DNA from: Actinomycetota bacterium
GTDB lineage: Bacteria > Actinomycetota > Actinomycetes > Actinomycetales > Microbacteriaceae
NCBI GenBank assembly: GCA_016870695.1
Contig: VGAV01000211.1
Location: 1-5,163, forward strand
DNA length: 5,163 nt
Direction: 5' to 3'
Under the pieces are notes generated by a model, which was not told where the DNA came from, ran no database searches, and saw only the letters and a program-made list of their open reading frames with translations. Both the position numbers and the translations under genes were made by a program. How positions within the stretch are numbered: the stretch's first letter is position 1; the number at the start of each line of letters is the position of its first letter. Positions 1-4,218 of this stretch are shown one piece after another.

Positions 1-527
1 ACGTTGTTGACCTTGATGCCGGGGACCTCGCCCATGCCCCACTTCTGCATGTCGCGTAGCATCCCCACGGCTCGGAGCTGTTGCTCCTTCGCTTCGTCTG
101 CGATGACCACGCGGAGTGCGCCGGTGCTGTACCCCTCCAACTTTTGCAGCAGGAACTGAAGAGCGAGCAGGTACGCATTCTTGTCGAATTGGCCAGCGTA
201 TTTCTTGTGCAGGCCGGCCTTATTGATAGCTGAATGAAGTACCCAGATATCGAGCTTCGCGAGTAGGGCGATGACGTCTTCATACGCGGCGAGAAGTTCG
301 GAAGGTGACTTGCCGGCCCAGGGGCCCGAGGCGTGCCAGAGCTCGTGAGCGTGCCATTCGAACCGATCGGGCACCCAACCGAGGTGTTTGAACGTGAGCT
401 TGTAGAGGCTGTCTGCGAGATCGCGGACTCGTTCCTCCGGGACCACCACCGCAGCGAGGAACAAGAGGGGCTGCTTGTGCCCACTTCCAACGGACCCTGT
501 CTCGTCGATGTACACGAATTCGGCCAT
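1..527 (-). CDS. DUF3800 family protein, N-terminal part (3' end beyond window)
   Basis: Reading leftward from ATG at 527, 175 complete codons stay open to the window edge, so the C-terminus is missing. The N-terminus has the DUF3800 signature YIDETG (residues 6-11), followed by a hydrophobic strand (LLFLAAVVV, 21-29), a WHAHEL motif (58-63), INK (101-103), an AY..AL helix (118-123) and VIADE (141-145). These match the family's acidic, RNase H-like layout. The usual C-terminal acidic motif would lie off-window. DUF3800 proteins have no firmly assigned reaction; a nuclease-like role is inferred from fold predictions. ATG 527 is the only possible start: the frame upstream has no ATG, GTG or TTG before a TAG at 615-617, and YIDE sits at its normal distance from the N-terminus. 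A GAGGAGG stretch lies about 23 nt upstream, too far for a normal ribosome site. GC is lower than in the rightward genes, suggesting separate origin, either a phage accessory gene or host flank. Confidence 0.85.
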   Translation of the reverse strand, partial: MAEFVYIDETGSVGSGHKQPLLFLAAVVVPEERVRDLADSLYKLTFKHLGWVPDRFEWHAHELWHASGPWAGKSPSELLAAYEDVIALLAKLDIWVLHSAINKAGLHKKYAGQFDKNAYLLALQFLLQKLEGYSTGALRVVIADEAKEQQLRAVGMLRDMQKWGMGEVPGIKVNN

Positions 528-571
528 CCCGTCAGCATGGCAGAAAGGGTCCTCCTCACACGAGAGAAAAC

Positions 572-581
572 GGGCCGGCCC
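572..581. repeat. 10-bp perfect palindrome GGGCCGGCCC
   Basis: GGGCCGGCCC reads the same on both strands and lies 45-54 bp upstream of the DUF3800 start. It could be half of a dimeric regulator site. In GC-rich DNA it could also arise by chance, so no function is assigned. Confidence 0.45.
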
Positions 582-595
582 TGGCTTGTCGAGCG

Positions 596-613
596 AGCGT
601 TTCCAGCGTTTCC
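596..613. repeat. Two perfect tandem copies of AGCGTTTCC
   Basis: AGCGTTTCC occurs at 596-604 and again at 605-613 with no spacer. On the minus strand it reads GGAAACGCT twice, starting 69 bp upstream of the DUF3800 ATG. The 9-bp spacing is close to one helical turn, as expected for a regulator bound on one DNA face, but two copies are weak evidence. No third copy was noticed in the window. Confidence 0.6.
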
Positions 614-640
614 CCTAGTGCTGATAGGCTGTGCCCTGCA

Positions 641-693
641 CGAGAACTATGACCGAGCCCTGCCGATACCCGGCGGGGCTTCGGTCGTTCTCG
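641..693. repeat. Long bulged inverted repeat (22-bp hairpin)
   Basis: Three stem segments stack on one axis. Bases 641-647 (CGAGAAC) pair with 687-693 (GTTCTCG). Bases 651-656 (GACCGA) pair with 681-686 (TCGGTC). Bases 657-665 (GCCCTGCCG) pair with 671-679 (CGGCGGGGC) with one T-G wobble at 661/675. The loop is ATACC (666-670); bulges are TAT (648-650) on one side and T680 on the other. That gives 22 paired positions in 53 bases, the strongest secondary structure I found here. Neither strand has a T-run after it, so it is not a classical intrinsic terminator, although actinobacterial terminators often lack one. Alternatives are a packaging or recombination site, or a structured leader 114 nt before the DUF3800 gene. 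Confidence 0.8.
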
Positions 694-814
694 GGGGCGC
701 TCGTTGAGGTCACGACGCGGATGCCGAGCCTCGCTCGCCCGCTGTCTGCTGCAGCCATTGCTTCTGGGAGGGGGCGCCGGGCTGCCGCCTCGACGTAGCG
801 CCCCTCTCTCATCC

Positions 815-839
815 TCCCGGCGCCGTGCCCGCGCCGGGA
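815..839. repeat. GC-rich hairpin, 9-bp stem with 7-nt loop
   Basis: TCCCGGCGC (815-823) pairs perfectly with GCGCCGGGA (831-839) around the loop CGTGCCC. The 5' arm also overlaps another inverted repeat: GGCGCCGGG at 773-781 matches CCCGGCGCC at 816-824, and GGGGCGC at 771-777 matches GCGCCCC at 798-804. The segment could therefore fold in mutually exclusive ways. There is no T-tract on either side. It could be a terminator without a U-run or a protein-binding site. Confidence 0.6.
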
Positions 840-933
840 TCTCGCCCCGCCTGCCGCACGCTCAGAACACGATCGCGAGCAGGAGCCGATGACGCGCGGC
901 GGGGCGCAGTCGTGAATCCGGGGGTGGTCCGCT

Positions 934-1152
934 GTGAAGACGCGCGGGCTGCCCTCGGACTACTACCCGCCCGACCTCGAGCCAGTGCCGCGCGTCGCGG
1001 ACCTCGCCAAGTTGGGCGAGGCCGTCGTGCTTCAACGGGACGCGAAAGGCGAGCCGTCCATCTTCCGGCTGCTGCCCGCCGGCACCGCCCGCCTCGGCGC
1101 CGTCATGCGCCGGAACGCCGAGCGGTGCCGCGCGTGGCGCGAGAGCGCGTGA
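934..1152 (+). CDS. Small phage protein of unknown function (72 aa)
   Basis: I do not recognise this family. The GTG start at 934 is preceded by a weak G-rich ribosome site (GGGGTGG, 921-927, 6-nt gap). The residue mix looks real, unlike the Arg/Ala-rich overlapping frames. There is a Pro/Tyr/acidic N-terminus (PSDYYPPDLEP, 7-17), a central stretch that could form strands (EAVVLQRDAKGEPSIFRLLP, 29-48), and a basic helical end (RRNAERCRAWRES, 59-71). It has no signal peptide or membrane segment. Its stop is followed after one base by the HNH start, so the two genes are almost certainly co-translated. It is the first gene of the rightward run. A helper role for packaging or for the HNH protein is possible, but only from position. 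Confidence 0.7.
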   Translation: MKTRGLPSDYYPPDLEPVPRVADLAKLGEAVVLQRDAKGEPSIFRLLPAGTARLGAVMRRNAERCRAWRESA

Positions 1153-1153
1153 C

Positions 1154-1450
1154 GTGGCCGCCGGTGTACCCGGGCGGTCTACGGCCGCGCACCGGAAGAA
1201 CCGGGCCGAGCTCAAGAAGCTGACAGCCGAGCACAACCTGCCGTGCGCGCTTTGCGGCCAAGCGATCGACACGACGCTGCCGCACACGGACCCCGAGGCG
1301 TTCGAGTACGACCACATCAAGTCGATCAAGACGCACCCCGAGATCGCGGATGACCCGTCGAACGGGCAGCCGTCTCACAAGAGGTGCAACCAGAACAAGG
1401 GCGCCGGCGACGCGCGCCCGGGCCTCGGCGATCCGTCCGAGGTCTGGTGA
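1154..1450 (+). CDS. HNH endonuclease, phage packaging-associated type
   Basis: This 98-aa protein is essentially one HNH domain. A basic N-terminal helix (13-26) is followed by a zinc knuckle C31-x2-C34-G, a DHI motif (D53-H54-I55) and a C-terminal NGQPSHKRCNQNKG segment (70-83). H54 is the expected catalytic histidine and N70 the central asparagine; H75 and C78 probably complete the zinc site. The position of the last HNH histidine is filled by N79, a variant I regard as common in this phage group. HNH proteins beside terminase genes, such as HK97 gp74, are metal-dependent nickases that stimulate terminase cutting of DNA ends; that role is transferred from the family. The GTG start lies one base after the previous stop and has no good ribosome site, so translation is probably coupled. 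The length is ordinary for compact phage HNH proteins. Confidence 0.9.
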   Translation: MAAGVPGRSTAAHRKNRAELKKLTAEHNLPCALCGQAIDTTLPHTDPEAFEYDHIKSIKTHPEIADDPSNGQPSHKRCNQNKGAGDARPGLGDPSEVW

Positions 1451-1469
1451 CCCAGTGAGGAGACAGACC

Positions 1470-1745
1470 ATGTCCGAGAACGACAAGAGCAACGCCGCCG
1501 CCGCGCAGCCGACCGCCCCGTCGACGCCGGCCCCGAACACCGCGACCGCCCCGCAGGCGCCCGCGCCCGGCCGCCGCCGCCGCGACGACGCCCCGACCGA
1601 CGGCGAGACGCACAAGGTCAAGAAGGGCGAGACGCTCGAGGAGATCGCCGAGGCGCACAAGACCACGGCCGCCGAGCTGCAGCGCGTGAACGGGATCAAG
1701 CGGCCCGAGCTGATCTGGCCCGGCATGGAGCTCCGGTTTCGCTGA
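1470..1745 (+). CDS. LysM-domain protein, no signal peptide (91 aa)
   Basis: The start is ATG 1470, supported by GAGGAGA at 1457-1463 with a 6-nt gap. The frame is open back to 1350, but that part overlaps the HNH gene and has no ribosome site. Residues 8-34 are an Ala/Pro/Thr disordered stretch, followed by four arginines (35-38). A single LysM domain occupies about 47-91, with HKVKKGETLEEIA (48-60), the helix AAELQRVNGI (67-76) including the typical asparagine N74, and a final strand WPGMELRF (83-90). LysM domains bind N-acetylglucosamine polymers such as peptidoglycan. There is no secretion signal or catalytic domain, so it would stay in the cytoplasm until lysis unless it joins the virion or works with another protein. 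It could be a virion wall-binding factor or a lysis helper; the first gene after HNH is an unexpected place for either. Confidence 0.85.
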   Translation: MSENDKSNAAAAQPTAPSTPAPNTATAPQAPAPGRRRRDDAPTDGETHKVKKGETLEEIAEAHKTTAAELQRVNGIKRPELIWPGMELRFR

Positions 1746-1746
1746 C

Positions 1747-1953
1747 ATGGCCGAGAGCGAGAGCACGGCCCACGCTGACGCCCCACGGCCTCAGGTGTTC
1801 CAGCGTGCCGACGGGCGCTGGGCCTGGCGCCTGCGCGCTGCGAACGGCGAGATCATCGCCACCGACGGCGGCCAGGGGTTCGAGCGCCACGGCGCAGCGA
1901 AGGCATCCGCTGCCGCTGTCCTCTCGGGCCGGTACGCGGTGACCGATGACTGA
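1747..1953 (+). CDS. DUF1508 (YegP-like) family protein (68 aa)
   Basis: After a short acidic and polar N-terminus, residues 16-60 match the DUF1508 repeat: QVFQRADGRWAWRL (16-29), AANGEIIA (31-38), a GQGF turn (42-45) and a helix rich in Ala (49-60). The paired Trp/Arg strand followed by A-N-G-E-I-I-A is diagnostic. YegP of Escherichia coli has two such repeats; this protein has one. The molecular function of the family is unknown. ATG 1747 follows the LysM stop after one base. The nearest GGAG is about 16 nt upstream, so re-initiation from the LysM gene is likely. The small soluble domain has no membrane or secretion signal. Its presence in a late packaging region is unusual and not explained by the neighbours. 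Confidence 0.85.
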   Translation: MAESESTAHADAPRPQVFQRADGRWAWRLRAANGEIIATDGGQGFERHGAAKASAAAVLSGRYAVTDD

Positions 1954-2056
1954 CCTCACGACAGCCGCCGTGGTCATGTCGGCCCTCTCCCTGGTGCTGT
2001 CTGCTGCATCCGTTGCCTTGCACGTGGTGCAGGCGCGACGCTCACGCGCTCTCTGA
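1946..2056 (+). CDS. Small single-pass membrane protein (36 aa)
   Basis: ATG 1946 lies inside the end of the DUF1508 gene (8-nt overlap, GATGACTGA), and the frame closes with TGA at 2054-2056. Residues 5-29 are almost entirely hydrophobic (V, L, A, S, M), enough for one membrane helix. They follow a polar start (MTDLTT) and precede a basic tail (QARRSRAL, 29-36). By the positive-inside rule the C-terminus should be cytoplasmic. The overlap implies translational coupling; a GGTGA just upstream is a weak, close ribosome site. I do not recognise the family. Candidate roles are membrane anchoring of a partner, lysis help (holin-like) or superinfection exclusion, all inference. Evidence for expression is only the overlap, the hydrophobic segment and the clean end in the gap. 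Confidence 0.6.
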   Translation: MTDLTTAAVVMSALSLVLSAASVALHVVQARRSRAL

Positions 2057-2060
2057 GCGC
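2046..2060 (+). terminator. Possible terminator hairpin after the small-gene run
   Basis: GCGCTC (2046-2051) pairs with GAGCGC (2055-2060) around a TCT loop, overlapping the stop codon of the 36-aa gene. No T-run follows, so this would be at best a weak or factor-assisted terminator. Its place at the end of five close genes is the main support. Confidence 0.3.
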
Positions 2061-2237
2061 CTCAACCGACCGGCGGGTGTGCCGATGGCCTGCGAGCCGC
2101 GTTCGCGCGCGACGTTCGAGCCCAGAGGGATAGGGGGGTCGGATCTCTAGCCGAAGGGGCTCCTCAGAGCACCGGGTGTGATCTGTCCCCCTCCGCCCGT
2201 CGATGTCCCACTGTCCCACCGCTCGGAGGTGGCCCCC
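2057..2237. other. Gap before terminase genes with TGTCCC array and ribosome site
   Basis: These 181 bases hold no convincing gene. The frame from 2178 is only an upstream extension of the small terminase. There is a 10-bp palindrome TCGCGCGCGA at 2103-2112. Three TGTCCC hexamers sit at 2184-2189, 2204-2209 and 2212-2217. The region ends with the strong ribosome site GGAGGTGG (2225-2232), 5 nt before ATG 2238. I see no clear promoter, though one would be expected if the hairpin at 2046-2060 terminates. Confidence 0.55.
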
Positions 2238-2723
2238 ATGCCTCTGAGCGACGAGGAGCGCCGCAAGCGCGAGCGTGAACGAAAGGCCCGACAGCGTGCC
2301 CGAAACCGGGAAGCGCCCAAGCTCGAGGCGCTGCCGCAGATCGGTCCCGGGAGCGGGACACAGGGCGGGACACAGGGTGGGACACCCGACGGGACAGACC
2401 CGGGCGCCGAGCACCCCGACCTGAGCAACGCCGCCGCGGCGCGCGAGGTCATCGCCTCGCTCGACGTGCCGCCGTCAGTGAAGTGGCGTGTCGCGCTGGT
2501 GCTCCGCCTCGCCGTTGACCTCGACTCCCCAGGAGCGATCCCGCAGCGGGCCGGCCTCGCCGCCCGATACGCCGAGCAGCTCGAGGCCCTCGTCGCTGCA
2601 GCCAAGCCTCGCGAGCGCGACGCCCTCGACGACCTCCGGTTCAAGTTCTACACGGGGAGCGTGGATGGCATCGACGACGACCCGGAAGCGACGCAGCCCC
2701 GTCAAGCCCGACGGAAGGCGTAG
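2238..2723 (+). CDS. Putative terminase small subunit (161 aa)
   Basis: By position this should be the DNA-recognition subunit of the packaging motor: it sits directly before the large terminase and overlaps it by 59 nt. ATG 2238 has a strong ribosome site (GGAGGTGG, 2225-2232), so I prefer it over the in-frame ATG at 2178. Residues 6-24 are extremely basic (Glu/Arg/Lys helix), suited to DNA contact. Residues 36-56 form a Gly/Thr linker with repeated GTQG units. Residues 63-95 and 99-137 look helical (SNAAAAREVIASL, VKWRVALVLRLAVDL, LAARYAEQLEALVAA), plausible for oligomerisation. The tail (146-161) is acidic then basic. I see no clear helix-turn-helix, so the sequence alone would not prove the call. 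It could be an actinophage-specific small terminase or another packaging accessory protein. Confidence 0.65.
   Translation: MPLSDEERRKRERERKARQRARNREAPKLEALPQIGPGSGTQGGTQGGTPDGTDPGAEHPDLSNAAAAREVIASLDVPPSVKWRVALVLRLAVDLDSPGAIPQRAGLAARYAEQLEALVAAAKPRERDALDDLRFKFYTGSVDGIDDDPEATQPRQARRKA
2355..2396 (+). repeat. Four GGGACA units at exact 12-bp spacing
   Basis: GGGACA occurs at 2355-2360, 2367-2372, 2379-2384 and 2391-2396. The first two full units (GGGACACAGGG plus C or T) are nearly identical, and the frame encodes the Gly-Thr-Gln-Gly linker of the small terminase. The hexamer is the reverse complement of the TGTCCC copies at 2184-2217. GGTGGGACA (2376-2384) is a 9-bp exact inverted match of TGTCCCACC (2212-2220). 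Confidence 0.8.
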
Positions 2724-4218
2724 CGCGCGGCCGCGGCGAGTCTTCGGACACACCGCGCCGCGCGTGTTCACCCCGCCGCGCCGCAAGCTCACCCCGCAGA
2801 CGTCCGCAGGCTACGCCGCGATCCACTTCGCGATGTTCCTGCACCTCGAGCTTGCAGGCACTCGATACGCCGAGCTCGCGCCGAAGCTGAACCCGTGGCA
2901 GCGCTGGTTCCTCGTGCACGCCCTCGAGCTGAACCCCGACGGGTCGTACCGGTTCAAGACCGTGCTGCTGTGGGTGGCGCGCCAGAACGGCAAGACGTTC
3001 ATCGCCGCGCTGCTGATCCTGTTCCGCATGTTCGTCGACGGCGACGCCCAGATCATCGGCGTCGCCCAGAAGCTCGCGACAGCCAAGAAGACGTGGGAGC
3101 ACGCGCAGGCCATCATCGACGCCGTCCCACGGCTGAAGGCCGAGCGCGGCAAAGAGAACAACATCAACGGCGAGTTGTGGTTCGAGCTCACCGGAGGGCA
3201 GCGCTACTGGGTCGACTCCGCCGACAACGGCGGCCGCGGTCTCACCTTCGACCTCGTCTTCGTCGACGAGATCCTCAAGCACAAGACGTTCAAGGCGTGG
3301 TCGGCTCTGTCCAAGACCACCGCCGCGCGGCGTCGATCGCAGCTCATCGCCGCATCGAACGCCGGCGACATGGAAGCGATCGTCCAGCGCCACCTGCACA
3401 AGATGGCGATCGACGCGATCGAGTCCGGCGACGTCGACACGACGATCGGGCTGTTCTGGTGGTCTCCGCCGCCGGGCATGCCGCTCGACGGACCCGAGGC
3501 GTGGGCGTACTCCAACCCCTCGATGAACTACAACCTGCCCCAGGAAAACCTCTACGCCTACTGGGCCTCTGACCCGGCGCCCGTGTTTGCCTCCGAGGTC
3601 GGGAACGTGTTCGTCGACTCGTCCACCGGCGGCCCGTTCCAGCCCGGCCGGTGGACAGCCGGGTTCGACCGCCTGTCCAAGCGGCGCGAGGGCGCCGACG
3701 TCTTCGTCTGCGTCGGGGTGTCCCACGACCGCTCATGGGCGCACATCGCGTTCGCGGCATACCGCGACGACGGGAACGTGCACGTCGGCATCATGGCGAG
3801 CCGCCCCGGCACAGACTGGGTCGTCCCGTGGCTGTCCTCCGACGAGCGCACGTTCACCCCGGCGGCCGTGACCTTCCAGACCCGCGGCACCGCGGTGTCA
3901 TCGCTCGTCCGGGAGTTCGAGGACGCCGACATCGAGGTCACCGAATGGGGCGGCCCCGACCTCGGGCGCGCCGCCGGTCTCATCCTCGACGGCGTGAACC
4001 TCGGCCGGGTCTTCCATCGAGCGCAGCCGGTCCTCGACGTCCCCGCCGGGAACGCGCTGATGAAACCGCTTGCCGGCGGCTACGTCGTCGACGAGAAGAA
4101 CTCCCCGGGGGACGCATCCCCGCTGTGGGCCGTCGCCGGCGCCTACTGGCTGCTGAAGAACCCGCCCGCCGTCGCCGAGCCCGGCATCCGCACAATCACG
4201 AGGAGGCCCCGTGGCTAG
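2665..4218 (+). CDS. Terminase large subunit (packaging ATPase and nuclease, 517 aa)
   Basis: This is the motor that cuts concatemeric phage DNA and pumps it through the portal using ATP. ATG 2665 has GGGGAG at 2654-2659 (5-nt gap). The open frame from 2488 overlaps the small terminase and reads as Ser/Pro-rich shadow, so it is not used. A basic N-terminus leads to an adenine-contact segment (LNPWQRWFL, 75-83). The phage-type Walker A is ARQNGKT (105-111) and Walker B is LVFVDE (197-202). A coupling motif follows (LIAASNAG, 227-234). The C-terminal RNase H-like nuclease begins near 346 (VFVCVGVSHDRSW, 346-358) and ends with an acidic site, GDASPLWAVAGAYW (482-495). Length is within the normal range of about 450-600. 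At the first nuclease strand I would expect an Asp at the position of G351; D355 is nearby. The stop overlaps the portal start by 8 nt. Confidence 0.95.
   Translation: MASTTTRKRRSPVKPDGRRSARPRRVFGHTAPRVFTPPRRKLTPQTSAGYAAIHFAMFLHLELAGTRYAELAPKLNPWQRWFLVHALELNPDGSYRFKTVLLWVARQNGKTFIAALLILFRMFVDGDAQIIGVAQKLATAKKTWEHAQAIIDAVPRLKAERGKENNINGELWFELTGGQRYWVDSADNGGRGLTFDLVFVDEILKHKTFKAWSALSKTTAARRRSQLIAASNAGDMEAIVQRHLHKMAIDAIESGDVDTTIGLFWWSPPPGMPLDGPEAWAYSNPSMNYNLPQENLYAYWASDPAPVFASEVGNVFVDSSTGGPFQPGRWTAGFDRLSKRREGADVFVCVGVSHDRSWAHIAFAAYRDDGNVHVGIMASRPGTDWVVPWLSSDERTFTPAAVTFQTRGTAVSSLVREFEDADIEVTEWGGPDLGRAAGLILDGVNLGRVFHRAQPVLDVPAGNALMKPLAGGYVVDEKNSPGDASPLWAVAGAYWLLKNPPAVAEPGIRTITRRPRG

Larger units (their letters stand above)
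528..933. other. Divergent intergenic region, gene-free but structure-rich
   Basis: This stretch of about 400 bases separates the leftward DUF3800 gene from the rightward phage run. Short open frames cross it, but their translations are Arg/Ala/Pro-rich and lack plausible ribosome sites, so I call none of them. It must carry promoters for at least one direction, yet I see no convincing -35/-10 pair. It does hold a palindrome (572-581), a tandem repeat (596-613), a long hairpin (641-693), and overlapping GC-rich inverted repeats (771-839). In related phages the cohesive-end site lies upstream of the HNH and terminase genes, so this is a reasonable place for cos. That is inference from position only. 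Confidence 0.6.

Noticed and set aside
641..693. Integron attC site
   Set aside because: The outer stem has AAC and GTT at the right places, but the neighbouring bases do not fit the required purine/pyrimidine pattern, the loop is short, and no integron integrase or cassette is present.
333..707. Rightward 124-aa open frame
   Set aside because: It overlaps the start of the leftward DUF3800 gene, whose family motifs are clear, and has no ribosome site or recognisable domain; it is an antisense shadow.
615..812. Leftward 65-aa open frame in the same frame as DUF3800, separated by a TAG
   Set aside because: I considered a DUF3800 gene broken by a stop codon. DUF3800 already begins normally with YIDE near residue 6, and this frame's ATG touches its GGAGG with no usable spacing. 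It also spans the long hairpin.
704..892. Rightward 62-aa open frame
   Set aside because: Arg/Ser/Leu low-complexity translation with no domain or good ribosome site; typical of GC-rich noncoding DNA.
889..915. Eight-codon open frame with AGGAG just upstream, as a possible leader peptide
   Set aside because: The spacing to AGGAG is only 3 nt, there are no regulatory codons of note, and such short frames are expected by chance.
825..1223. Rightward 132-aa open frame overlapping the 72-aa and HNH genes
   Set aside because: Arg/Ala/Pro-rich shadow; the other frame has natural residue usage and ends in the tight junction with HNH.
2057..2237. A tRNA gene, suggested by GTTCGAGCCC at 2113-2124
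   Set aside because: The T-loop-like string has no matching acceptor, anticodon or D arms around it.
2488..2664. Upstream extension of the large terminase to ATG 2488
   Set aside because: It lies fully inside the small terminase gene, is Ser/Pro-rich and lacks a ribosome site; ATG 2665 has a good one.
2641..3726. Leftward 361-aa open frame opposite the large terminase
   Set aside because: It lies antisense to a gene with clear Walker A and B motifs. Long antisense frames are common in high-GC coding DNA, and its Val/Asp/Gly/Arg-rich translation has no domain.
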